Positions 10,609-25,965 of a stretch of 64,000 nucleotides of DNA are shown piece after piece (the first letter of the stretch is position 1; every line of letters starts with the position of its first letter). The notes beneath the pieces are model-generated. The model saw only the letters and a program-made list of their open reading frames with translations. It was not told the origin of the DNA and searched no databases. The stretch is from Lingula anatina (lineage: Eukaryota > Brachiopoda > Lingulata > Lingulida > Lingulidae). The stretch covers positions 336,207 to 400,206 of the forward strand of contig NW_019776013.1 in NCBI RefSeq assembly GCF_001039355.2, given 5' to 3'. The translations under genes and the position numbers were made by a program.

Positions 10609-12679
10609 CTAGTCACTTCCACAGTAAGCAGTGTAACATCCTGTAGCTGGCTTCAATTCGTAGACGAAATAATCTCCGCAGTTTTTCACTGTGACGAATG
10701 GCGGCGTGTAGACAGCTGCCCAGGCGTAAGCGCAACAACCGTACGCCGACGTAGCGCATAGCGTAACGTTCCATACGTCACCCGGAACGTTGGGAACGGT
10801 GCCGTTGAGATATAGAGGGACGTACGTACCACAATGTTGCACTGGCTGACACTGTGAATTTTAAAGAAAAAAAAACAGTGATTGAGATAAATCTTATCTA
10901 TGATTCCAGTAATTATTGTTCATCATACGTGTATTATCTATCCTGAGCTTAAGTAAAGAAATAAAGCAGCTAACCCGCTTGCTCTCTGAATCTATGATAA
11001 TCATATTTATATAATAGAAAAGCACTCCGAGAGCGCAGACCGCCGCCAAGGCAGCGATTTTTTATTATTATTGATAATTGATTGATTATTGATCCGGATC
11101 ACCACCAAAAACTAATCATCTCTTTCTTGGCTCACTTCTGACAGTTCCTGAAAATTTCATCAAAATCGGTCCATAACTTTTTGAGTTATGTTAATGACAG
11201 ACAAACAAACAGACAAACAGGGGTGAAAACATAACCTCCTTGGCTGAGGTAAAAATCTAAATATTAAGGTCACCGCTTCAACATATCTGAAAATATACTT
11301 TCTATAATTTGATATATCTCCCAGAAATTACCTCAGTTGCCAGAATAGTTCCAGCGGGGCCCATGAATCGATACCAGTCCTTCACAAACCCTGCTGTCAC
11401 TCCGTCACATTTGAAATTCGATAGATAGTTCTTTCCTTGTGCGACATTTCTCCAAGAATCGTTGAGTACGGTGTAGTTGCTGCATGGGTCGTCAGCTACA
11501 GTTCAGAAAGCCAATATAGTCAAGTGTAGCAGGAGTTTAGATTCGGCCTATTGTCCTAAGTTAGGTGTATTTCATTCTAGTTGCTATACGAGTACATATC
11601 TGGCCGTTTATATACTATTTGATATGAAGAATAGTACTAATTTACAAACCGTTTAACACAATGAACACTGAAAAACTATAGTAAAAAGGGTAAATTTTGT
11701 GTATTAAAAGACTCTTGAAATCAGACGTTAACTGATGTTTGAAAGCACATATAGACCTACCTGGCCATGTAATGTTACTGAAAGGTTCCTTGGTGACGTT
11801 AGCGTTGGTCACGTTAACGTCGGTAACGTTAGAATTGACCAGACCGCTGGTATTCGTGGTCGTATACGGCATAGCCTGCGTAGTCATTGTGCTCGTAATC
11901 TGCGTGGTCATTTCTGGGTCCCGGAGACAGTCAGCAAGTGCCCGCAAAAGAACAGTAACGCTCTCCTTGGCAAGTTGTATTTCGATATCTAGGCGTACGC
12001 TCCGTTTTAGGATATAATTTTCTGCATAGAAAAATTTGGTTATACGGTTAAAAATGACTACGCTGAATTGATGGTAATCGACAAAAATTTAGTTAAGAAT
12101 TGGTGAATTTTTGCCATTATATATATATTATGTCTTATAATAAAGCGGTGTGGATGGATTCTCCATTGGTATCCTCAAGTCAAAATGTTTGAGCATTTGC
12201 ATATCACAGTACTTGAAAACTTGAAATTTTAAAATAATCAACTAATATATGCAGATAGCCAGTTTAACACATTTGTATGGATTCCACAAACTAAGTAGCT
12301 TTTATTGTCAAAATAAACAACATCCATTATAACAGTATTTTAGTTTGTAAGTCGGTTAGTCGGTCAGGTACATGTAGTTAGTCAGTTAGTTAGTTTGTTA
12401 GTTAGTCGGACCAAACAGCACATCTACGCATTTCTTATAGAATTGGAAAAAGCTTAAAATGCGTACATGTACACGTACATCTCCTTTAAACGCTCAAAAG
12501 CACTTACTTCTTAAGAAATTCGTGCAGTTCTCCCTTACCAGGAAATTTCGAAGAATATCAATCTCATCTTCATACGTTCTCAATTCTACCTGCTGCTGGA
12601 AAGTTTCAGCTGAAATCTCGGCAGTATTCTTAAAGTCAATCCAACTGAGTATTAGAAATATGAAGAAAAAGCTGTACAT
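10609..12679 (-). CDS. secreted D8C-domain protein, copy A (uromodulin/GP2/OIT3-like)
   Basis: Predicted secreted glycoprotein of 279 residues. Four minus-strand exons, 12679-12508, 12021-11761, 11495-11332 and 10851-10609, join in phases 1, 1 and 0. Exon 1 encodes a hydrophobic signal peptide (MYSFFFIFLILSW) and the start of a helical region that continues into exon 2 (about residues 25-90). A Thr/Ser-rich linker with five N-glycosylation sequons follows. Exons 3-4 encode one D8C module: DDPCSNYTVLNDSWRNV, CDG...DWYRFMG, HCGTYVPLYLNG and CYTAYCGSD at the end. In vertebrate uromodulin, GP2 and OIT3 this Cys-rich module sits before EGF/ZP domains; here the protein ends with it, so no polymerising ZP domain and no membrane anchor. 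By analogy it may bind glycans or microbes (inference). Same gene structure as copy B at 13613-15517. Confidence 0.85.
11070..11255. repeat. dispersed repeat tail in intron 3 of D8C gene A
   Basis: The stretch from TCCGGATCACCACC through the AAATTTCATCAAAATC and CATAACTTTTTGAGTTAT phrases to GACAGACAAACAAACAGAC and a CTCCTTGGCTGAGGTAA end is a type of repeat tail seen widely in marine animal genomes (my recollection, class uncertain, probably a LINE or SINE 3' end). No coding capacity. Confidence 0.5.
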
Positions 12680-13450
12680 TTTGGCGGAGTCTGTCTGAAC
12701 TTTGCTTTCTTAATGCGTAAGATTCTTTCCAGTTCGGCTTGCAGTTGCTTTTGAAATATGTATCGTGTAAGTCCGGCACACACTGGGGAATACGCGCTGC
12801 GCTTAGTGTATGATAGATTGACCGTTCTTTCCTTATGGTTCTTTCTTTTCATACCAGGAAGCGTGAGGCTAAAATCAAATGTGATCTATATCTGAAATTA
12901 GCGCACACACAGTGAACCGCTTCTTACTTCTCTCGAGACCGATAGCTAAGCACAGAGTTCACCGTGTATTCCGGCTTTAGTATTTACACTTGCGCAGAGA
13001 AATGACCTGATATACATCCGATACTTGGTTACCGTTTAAAACAAAGAGGTATCTTTGAATGCCACTTGAGAAATTGAATTCGCATCAAGAAGCAATTAGA
13101 TCATCTCTTCAAACTCATCGAAACTTTAAGGACTCCTGTTAATTATGGAGACTTAAGCGTAAAATTAAAGTAAATGAAGGTATGATAAGAAAATACATGA
13201 ACCTGTAAAGACAGAAAAAATGTCTGATAAATAGCCGCAATGAAAAAAATCAAAATTCAAAACTATTTGTAGGAGGGATATGATTTATTGACAAACAAGT
13301 GACATGTACACCAAAATCATGTTTATAAATACAAACATGTGCTTCTGAGCTTAATTGAAATCTTTCATGTTGTCTTCTTGTCATTTTCTAATAAATTTTC
13401 TACCTTTTATCATGGGGGGGGGGGGCTGTTAGCCCCTGGACCCCTATCGC
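12680..13450. other. intergenic region between the two D8C genes
   Basis: Upstream region of D8C gene A. No reading frame or repeat recognised until the G-run at 13412-13426 and the relic exon at 13451. Confidence 0.5.
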
Positions 13451-13498
13451 ATTACAAATCTTTTGCTACAGTAGGTCACGTAACATCTTGTAGTCGAC
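13451..13498 (-). pseudogene. relic of a third D8C last exon
   Basis: These 48 bases align without gaps to the end of the last exon of D8C gene B (13612-13659), including the ATTACAA...GTAACA...TGTAGTCG spacing, but with several substitutions. A flanking phrase TTTTCTACCTTCCATCATTA occurs after it at about 13500 and again at about 13541, showing a small local tandem duplication of exon end plus 3' flank. Too short to encode anything. Confidence 0.55.
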
Positions 13499-13612
13499 AA
13501 TTTTCTACCTTCCATCATTAAATCCCATAATTCAGAATCAATTTTCTACCTTCCATCATTAAATCCTTCGAAATGGGGGAGGGGGGAGGTTAATCCTTGA
13601 ACCCCTGCCCCA

Positions 13613-15517
13613 TTACAAGTCTGTTCCACAATAGGCGGCGTAACACCCTGTAGTCGGCTCCAGCTCGTACACGAAGTACCCCCCGCAGTGTTTGGCCCGT
13701 AAGGAGTGCGGTATGTTATATGTGGGCCAGTCAGGGTCACAGCATCCGTTCACGTGGGTCCCACAGAGAGGAATAGTGACCACGGCACCCGTGGCGTTCG
13801 GGAGGTCTCCGTTCAGATAGATAGGGACATAGGCGCCGCAGTGGTTGGTTGCTTGGCACTAAAATGGGGAAGATTATCTTTATTCTATTTTATATGTCAC
13901 TATCTTATTTCGAGAGAGGGAAGAGATGAGCGGGGAGCGGTAAACATACTTGACAATCAATTGATCTATAGACGACTGTTTTTAATGGAGCCTCGGATGG
14001 GAAGCACCCTGAGCTTCAGAGATAACTTGTCACTAACCTCTTCACTATCGATAGCCTATCTTCATCGTGTAACTTGACACGATGAAGATAGGCTATCGAT
14101 AGTGAAGAGGTTACTGTCAAGTTATCTCTGAAGCTCAGGGTGATGGGAAGTTATTGTGTGTTTTATTCTGAACTGATTTCTTTTGTTGTCGTTTTTGTTA
14201 AGTCCGAGCATGTACTTCAGGTATATATAGAAAATATAACAGTTATCAAGTTAAAACAAGAAAGCAAAATATCTTTATACTTATATACATGTAGTAAAAG
14301 AAAGTATACAAAACAAATTATAATTTGCCATCTAAATATGCATATTTACCGTGGACGGTATCCCTGTTCCGGCTCCCCCAATGAGACGGTACCACTGCTT
14401 GACAAACCCATCGTATTCGTCGTCGCATTTGTGGGCATAGTTTTTCCCGTTAGCTACATTTCTCCACGGCTGGTCTAAGACAGTGTAGTTGCTGCAAGGG
14501 TCGTCGACTGAAAGTATATTGTAACAAACTGAGTCTAAAAAAGGAGGGGTTTGGTCATAGTGTAGTCCATGATAAAACAAAATAGGAAGAAATATGTTAT
14601 CAACATTTGAAGTAATTGGGAGCGTAGATACGTACATCCATTTCATTTTGTGCTCGTGTATAAGGACACTTGAGTTCGGGACTCAGATGTGCTGCGTGCG
14701 CGCGCGCGAGTGCACGCGTGTGTGTGTGTGTGAGAGAGAGAGAGAAAGAGAGGGGAGGAAGAAATGAAGGGAGAGTAGGAAAGAGAGAGAGAAGGTAGGT
14801 CAGGAGAGAGAGGGATAGGGGTAGAGAGCACGTACCCGGCCACCACACAGAAGTCTCTGTTGTAGCTGTGATGATATCACCCATACTGGCACTTGATGTA
14901 GTAGCTCCGGGAAAACCAGTTTCATTATTATAACTCATAAAAGAAGCATTTTCTAAGCATTCTGCTAGGGCATCCAGTAGAAAAATTATACTTTGCTTGG
15001 TCAGCCGAATCCGGAGGTCTAGGAACATGCTTCGCTTTTGAATGAATGTTTCTAAAGAACAATATTTGCAGCGTTTAGGCAATTTCAACGTCAAACATGC
15101 AGTATTTAAATTAGAAATCCCTTGAATTCTGTTTACAATTTCTGTTAACAATTAGATAAGTACAAATATTTTCAGAAATTTTCAATGCCGTGAATTACAT
15201 TTTTATTTGCTTTCTGATGCCTGTTACCACTCAATTTTACTGTTATCAATTTATGAACAAAACATTAAACCTATAATTTTGAATAAAATATCAAAAAAGC
15301 AAGACTAACTTTTTGGAAAATGTCATTTTGATCACTTACTTTGCATGTAATTTGTGCATTTATACTTCACAACAAATCTTTTCAAAATATCCCGTTGATG
15401 TTCTCGTAGTCTTAATTCCACTCGCTTGGCGAAGAAGTCGATAGTAGCATCGGCAGGGAGATTTTCACCAAAATAATACAGTGCTAAAACCAACAAGACA
15501 CGGGTTGTCGTCGCCAT
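13613..15517 (-). CDS. secreted D8C-domain protein, copy B (uromodulin/GP2/OIT3-like)
   Basis: Predicted secreted protein of 265 residues, tandem paralog of the gene at 10609-12679. Exons on the minus strand are 15517-15340, 15051-14836, 14507-14350 and 13858-13613, with the same phases (1, 1, 0) and the same domain layout: signal peptide (MATTTRVLLVLALYYF), charged helical segment (ELRLREHQRDILKRF, then LDLRIRLTKQSI), Thr/Ser-rich linker, and a C-terminal D8C module (DDPCSNYTVLDQPWRNV, CDDEYDGFVKQWYRL, HCGAYVPIYLNG, CYAAYCGTD). It lacks the sequon cluster of copy A. Intron 3 carries a hairpin MITE (14005-14142) and the intron before exon 3 a GT/GA simple repeat. No ZP or EGF domain follows, so a soluble single-module D8C protein is predicted. 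Glycan binding is an inference from the vertebrate family. Confidence 0.85.
14005..14142. mobile_element. hairpin MITE, 138 bp, 8-bp TSD, in D8C gene B intron 3
   Basis: Two arms of about 65 bp are almost exact reverse complements around a 6-base centre (14071-14076); ends are CACCCTGAGCTTC and its complement. The 8-bp direct repeat ATGGGAAG flanks it at 13997-14004 and 14143-14150. The transcript would fold into a long hairpin. No coding capacity. Confidence 0.85.
14698..14826. repeat. simple-sequence tract (GC)n-(GT)n-(GA)n
   Basis: A CG run, then GT, then imperfect GA/GGGA purine sequence within the intron between exons 2 and 3 of D8C gene B. Alternating purine-pyrimidine part could adopt non-B forms; no function shown. 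Confidence 0.85.
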
Positions 15518-16449
15518 TTTGCATAAAATTTGGAAAGTACAGTGGTGATCACAAGTATAGATTCCCCTTCCCTCGCTTTAGTGAACATTCATCACATTAT
15601 ACTCTAAACAAACTGCGGTTGTAACTGTGCATGCATATGCAGATATTCATCATAAATTTAAGTGTTCGTGAGTCTTTAGGTCACCGCGCTGGCCAATTTC
15701 ATGGCTTGAAAACATGGATACTTCGTGTACAAAATATGAGAACGGAATAGAAAGAAACATCAAGCTTTAAAATAGGTGTGTTTCGAGCACAAGATTATAT
15801 TTTAAAGCTCGCTTCATTGCAAATGAACAATCACTCCAAGTGGTAGAAGGGTCTCATATTATAATGGCGCGGTAAATTATATCCTCGGAGAAACCACGAT
15901 GCACTCACAAGTAATCCAGGCGAAAGATACTCACTTAGAAATCAAGATGCAGAAAATGAAATGTAAACAAATAATGAGTTGCATCTGTGTTTTTTCCACG
16001 TTTCCCGTTACGTGTGTGGATAACAAAACCATAACAAAATCATTAGGTATAACTACTTATTCGAAAAGCATACGTATTTATTCATTAACCGTCAACTCGG
16101 CCTGTATATTGTACCGGTAGTAAAATACATAAATTGCTTATACTGAGAGTCCCCCCCCCCCTCATTTTACCACGGATCAACTGTGAATACAAAACCATAC
16201 ACTCTAAATTTCTTCTGTAAAAAGAAGTACAACGTGCTCGTGCTTATGAGTTATTCACCCTTGCGTTCATTTTTTCTATGTCGATTATCTTATATGCGAA
16301 GATATAATCACAATGTAGCATGCATTATATCTATTATTATTATTATAGATATTTTTGTTATTTTATTATTAGTAGTAGTAGGAGTAGTAGTAGTTTTAGT
16401 AATAGTAGTAGTAGTGATAGTAGTAGTAGCATTTTGATAATTATTTATT
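15518..16449. other. intergenic region, no gene seen
   Basis: Upstream of D8C gene B. Contains a C-run at 16151-16162 and an AGT-rich trinucleotide tract at about 16368-16432. Nothing coding recognised. Confidence 0.5.
16368..16432. repeat. imperfect (AGT)n microsatellite
   Basis: Repeated AGT/TAG trinucleotides with a few interruptions, directly left of the TIR element at 16450. Confidence 0.8.
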
Positions 16450-17166
16450 ATCCCCGCACTTTTGGGACAAAAGTCGGGGATCGTGTTATCCCGCCCGTCC
16501 GTGCGTCTGTGCGTCCGTGCGTCTGTGTGTTAGTTATTTCTTCTATCTCCTCCTAGACTATTGCAGGTAGGAAGTTGAAACATTGGGAATTGGTAGACCC
16601 ATCTTTAGGGATGTGCATGGCCACATTGGAATTTTAGTGCAACAGGTGATTCGGCTGTCCCTGGGGGGTAGTTGATTCAAAATTCTTATGACATTGTAAT
16701 TTCTGCCATCTCCTCTTAGACCATTGCAGATAGGAAATTGAAACTATGGGAATTGGAAGATCCATCATCAGGGATGTGCATATACACTTTGGAATTTTAG
16801 TGCAACAAGGGGTTGGGCTGTCCCCGGGGGTTGGTTGATTCTGAATTCTTTTCACATTGTAGTTTCTGCTATTTTCTCCTAGTCCATTGCAGGTAGGAAG
16901 ATGAAACTTTGGTGATTAGTATACCCCTTATCAGAAATGTACATGGGCACTTTTGAATTTTAGTGCAACAGGGGGTTGGGCTGTCCCTGGCGGTTGGTTG
17001 ATTCTAAATTCTCTTAACATTGTAAATTTTTTTTACATTTATATTTTAAAATACCTTTGGATGAAGCAGTGATGTGAGTGTATGTGTGTGCGTACGTGCG
17101 TGTGTATGTGCGTGTGTGGTAAGTGGTTCCTAGGGGTGAGCTGCTCTATGGGGAAGTGCGGGGATA
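16450..17166. mobile_element. non-autonomous TIR element with internal 163-bp tandem repeats
   Basis: Ends are exact 13-bp inverted repeats, TATCCCCGCACTT (16450-16462) and AAGTGCGGGGATA (17154-17166). Inside, after a CCGTGCGTC-rich stretch, a unit of about 163 bp is repeated three times (phase markers TTGCAGGTAGGAA at 16561, 16724 and 16887), each unit including GGAATTTTAGTGCAAC and GGCTGTCCC. No reading frame, so it must depend on a transposase from elsewhere. Superfamily not assigned; the target duplication may be just TA. Confidence 0.75.
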
Positions 17167-18683
17167 TGCGATGGCTACCCATCGACACCATCTAGTTTAT
17201 TATTTATTTTTACTATTATTATTGTTGTTGTTATTATTATCATTTTTTTTTAAATTTAATTTAATTTTATTCATTTGTCTTTTGGGGGAGGGGCTCCCCA
17301 TTCTCACTCCCCCATGTTTTTTTTTTTTTTCTTTTTCTGACACATTCAATGTACACCATGTAGCAGTTCATGACTATACGTTTTTATCAAATTGTACACG
17401 TTGATAACTTTTTAATCATACATACACGCCAGACTGAGCTGGTGCAAATGCACAGAGATACGACTAAATGATAATGGTGATACATCTACAAATCATTCAA
17501 CTTTTTTTGTACATTTCTAGTGCATTGAAATGTACACCATGTACAATCATCTATACATTTTTCTGGTCGGAAGATACGACAGTTTTTCCTAAAAAAAACA
17601 AACGGGAAGGAGGTGACATGTTTATTCAAAAATTTTATCCCTGCTTAATATGAGTTTATTACAAAGATGTATATTAGCATGGAACACTCAAATTATTTCA
17701 TTTTGCAGAAAGCAAATTGCCGTGCAGCTCAAATCACTTGCGCATGTAAAAACAATACATTGCTCTAGCGAAGTTCCGAAATACAAACATTTCTAACCAG
17801 AAATCTATGGTTTTCGTTTTGCAAATTGTTTATATATTTTGTGAAATAGCTTATTTTACATTCGTATATGTTAATCTTACAGCGTAGCTTATTCAACAGT
17901 AGCTTTGTTTTCGAATTTTAATTATGTGAAATAAAAATATACTTTATAATGTATTGGCAAAGTTATCAAAAGTCATCCCACTTTAGATCCCACTTTTAAT
18001 TATGTCACATATTCGCATTTACAAAAATTAAAATAATAAATGAACCTGACAGCAAAGCTGGCAAACATACAGACATCATACAGGAAACAAGGAAGAAAAG
18101 CTGACAAACGTTCTGACATTACGCAGAAAAAAAGTGCATCAAATAATGTTTTGGCCAATTTCGATGCACAGTCACATAATGCTTTAAAGCAGCGTAATCA
18201 CTCTTACCCTCTTACATTAGCTACTACAGGTAAGGCACTGAAAATGCAAATGTGTGGAAAAAAGATTCACAAAACAAAATTAAAAAAAACAATAACTACC
18301 GTAAATATGAACCGATCATGCCGATTTCCGAAAGCAACCTGTCCCTTTACCAAACAAAGTCACTCAGTAAATTTAAGGCGACATCGACGGCACGGACAGG
18401 CAGATAAATCAGAATGTATAGACAATTAAAGTGTCTGTATATAATAAAATGAATAAATAAAAACGAAACAATAAAAATTAATAGAGAAACAGCAGCCACA
18501 TCAGCGCGAGATATTCTACCATTACATTGAAAAAGTTTATCTTCTTTGTCCTTTTAAATGAGATAATATACAAACACATCTAGTGCTGTCAACGTTACAT
18601 TAGAATCAGTCTGATCACTGTTGAGTTTGTACTTTGGTGCCGTAATACATTTTAATGTATAGCTTATTAGCTTAATTCACATT
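17167..18683. other. downstream flank of X1, part of the segmental duplication
   Basis: From about 17390 this flank is homologous to 30190-31132 (downstream of X2) and partly to 25715-25965. An open frame of 129 codons at 18040-18429 is in sequence resembling the repeat at 27815, has no similarity to a known domain, and is not called as a gene. A low-complexity T-rich stretch is at 17200-17330. Confidence 0.55.
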
Positions 18684-23394
<4,711 letters not shown>

Positions 23395-23897
23395 TTTGTA
23401 ACAAAACTGTGCGGCTTGCAAAAATTGAATACAACTGTTTTTTAACGAAATGACACAGCTGGTCGGGAATATAGCAAGCTTACAGAACAAATTTGCTTGT
23501 CCAGTGAAAGCGCGAGGCTATGGCGCTGGTATTTATGCACTTTGTAAGGTTGGGAAATTTCAAGACCATTGGATGAGTCAAAGACTCTTTACGCCTAAAC
23601 AAAAATACCCCTCGTCTTGGAAGTTTCTACTTTCGATTTATCGGCTTTTGCTAACGGCTGATAATGAGTGGGCTTTGTGACGTGTCATCTCTTCATTGGC
23701 CGAAGTCTGGGTGTTACCAATTACGAGTGCAGATAAGATGAAAATTTTGGTTTTTCCCAGAAGAAGATGATTCTTGAAAATCGCCTAATTTAGAATTTAG
23801 AGTGGAAAACCCCACAGATCGAAGATATAAACGCCAAATATCCGAAAGAGACTGTCAAAGAGACAGCGGTGTCAAGATCGTTCCTGGCTAGCACAAA
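23395..23897. promoter_or_regulatory. bidirectional promoter between X1 and Y1
   Basis: The 503 bp between the divergent ATGs. Visible elements: GGGAAATTTC (23552-23561, NF-kB-like with one mismatch), CCATTGG CCAAT box (23566-23572), TGAGTCA AP-1 site (23574-23580), TGACGTGTCA (23678-23687), inverted CCAAT box ATTGG (23695-23699), and TATAAA (23826-23831) about 70 bp before the Y1 start. Most of the block is conserved in the X2/Y2 promoter at 34669-35187. Site names are pattern matches; binding is not shown. Confidence 0.65.
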
Positions 23898-24714
23898 ATG
23901 GTGAAGTGGTTTAGACTGAAGTGCCCATGTCCTGTTACAGGCTGCCCTAACAGGTAAGTTAGAACACGAGCGACTTCACATTCTAAGGAAAGAAACTTCT
24001 ACTCCTTGTACGGACGGTTGGAAATACATTGTACAAATAGATATACATGTATTACTAGAGAGATTTATTGGAAAGTGAATTAAGAAAAGGGGATAGTGTA
24101 GTACCGGCCATAATGTTTATTTATATACTAAGCAACTTTGGCCGATTTTTTTTCCTGAAAACCACAAAAAAAAAAAAAAAAACAAACCTAGCCTCTTAAC
24201 AATCGCTAATCTACGGGGTGGGGTGGGGTGGAGGGGGGGGGGGAGGTACGCCAGGCACAGTCTCTCCCATGACTTCTGAAATATCCCCTTCTTCTCTTCC
24301 CCGAGCAAATCTGGAAAAAAAGTATTTCACATCCCTGTGCCCTTGATTTTTCGTCTGCTCGGATAGGCGACTCAGTCTTTTCAGTCTTCCATTTTTTCCT
24401 GACATTTATTTATTATTCTTTTTTACAGCCAGGGAAGACTGCTTGAATGGGTTTGTGCAAGGGACAATGACGCCATGTATATCAACGAGAACGGCATACT
24501 GGCGTGTACGCACGATAAACATGTAGACAAAATTATTAACTGGAAATTCGATTGCGGGGATAGAAGAGGACCACACAAATACGAACACTACCAAAGTCCC
24601 GACTATGAGGGTTTCACGCATGCAATGGCTATGGCATTACCACATATGGGCGAAGCCGGGGCAGACTGGGTTCTTTCCCTAGTTAACGCGGTGAGAATCC
24701 AATATGGGAAGTGA
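23898..24714 (+). CDS. gene Y copy 1, 113-residue Cys/His-rich protein
   Basis: Family not recognised by name. Exons 23898-23953 and 24429-24714 (donor GTAAGT at 23954, acceptor TTTTTACAG at 24428, phase 2). The N-terminus KWFRLKCPCPVTGCPN has C9, C11 and C16; WVC has C28; ILACTHDKH has C45, H47 and H50; WKFDCGD has C61. This CPCPxxGC...CxH...C layout looks like a small zinc-binding fold (inference). The C-terminal 50 residues (SPDYEGFTHAMAMALP, GADWVLSLVNAVRIQYGK) are predicted helical. No signal peptide, so intracellular. It is divergent to X1, with TATAAA about 70 bp upstream. Two more full-length copies, at 35188-35715 and 50370-51700, have exactly the same length and splice position. Confidence 0.82.
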
Positions 24715-25633
24715 AAAATCTCACCAACATATGACAAAATACCTATACAGGAACTGATAATGATTGTGAAGTGAACATTCTGAATAATGTCAGGACTTGG
24801 ATTTTTTTATTCACTCCTCCAAACTTGATGAAACTGACGGAAGATATTAAAAACAAAATGCTTTAGAGCTGGAGTGAGGAGTGGGTGAAGTTCTTAGGCG
24901 GATCTTGGGTTGGGGTCGGTGCAGATGGCACGTGTCACCCTCACTGTAGCTCTACCCTATACGTGCTTCCGTTGTTATCAACACATGATATGTCAAGCAA
25001 AATTTTGTTGATAAACCTTTGTGCAAGCGTTTAATTATAGTTTTTTTTTTCGGGGACTTTCCTTTGTCATCGCGCAGGTCACTTAATTGTATGTAACATT
25101 CTAAACTCTATATGCATTCCATTATTACAGGGATATACACTAACGTGAATGACGCAAGAACTGTTTGGGTAGTGAATGACGCATCCATAAATGCACTGAT
25201 GATGACTAAGATGATGCACTTTATAAAATAAATAAACTGTGAAAAACAAGCAGCAGCTTTTGTATTGATGGTAAAAAAAGTTGTCTTGTGTCAAAGTAAC
25301 CAATGATTGAACGAATATGATCATATTTAATTATTATACTTATAAGAAGTGCAATATTAAGGAAAGAGCATTAAATAAAGAAATAATAAATGAAGAATCA
25401 GAACTACTCTTTCTTCTTTTATTACCAAAAAACTATTTTGATATCATTAACTTATTAGGTCTACTCATTTTCTCAATCTTCGGTTTCACACACAGGTACT
25501 GGGGTTGGTGTCTTAAAATTTCTGATTTATGTTTTATTACCCGAAAAGGCTTGTTAATGTTACACGCTTTAAGATGACGGATATGGTACCTGTGCTTAGA
25601 GTTACATTATTGCAATTAGTTAATGGGGATTTA

Positions 25634-25664
<31 letters not shown>

Positions 25665-25689
25665 ATCTACCCATTTTCAAACAAGGAAT
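24715..25689. other. downstream of Y1, no gene seen
   Basis: AT-rich sequence, a G-run lies just upstream in the Y1 intron (24231-24243). A short (GA)n tract is at 25639-25663. Open frames are short and unlike anything known to me. Confidence 0.5.
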
Positions 25690-25965
25690 GATCCAAACGA
25701 CGCAAACGGCAAAATATACACGTTGATAACTTTATAATCATACTTACATGTATACGCCAGACTGATCTGGTGAATGCACAGAGATACGAGTAAATGATAA
25801 TGATGACACACCTACAAAGCATAAAACTTTTTGTACATTTCTAGTTCATTGAATTATACCGTAAAATGATAGCAATTATCTATAAATTCTTCCGGGTTAA
25901 AGATACAGCAGTTTTTTTCTTTAAAAAGGGAGGTGAGATGTTTATGCAAAATTAAATCTAGACAA
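25690..25965. repeat. orphan copy of the X downstream flank fused to a Z fragment
   Basis: From CCAAACGAC through ACGGCAAAAT and TTGATAACTT to GAGATGTTTATGCAAAA this matches 30165-30422 closely and 17390-17640 more loosely. The left edge contains a few bases of the Z coding sequence (compare CCAAACGACGCA at 56497), so the same Z-to-flank breakpoint exists here and at about 30180. It is a footprint of repeated duplication. Confidence 0.65.

Noticed and set aside
18040..18429. 129-codon Lys/Asn-rich frame
   Set aside because: Lies in repeat-like sequence related to the 27815 element, not conserved downstream of X2, and composition follows the A-rich DNA.
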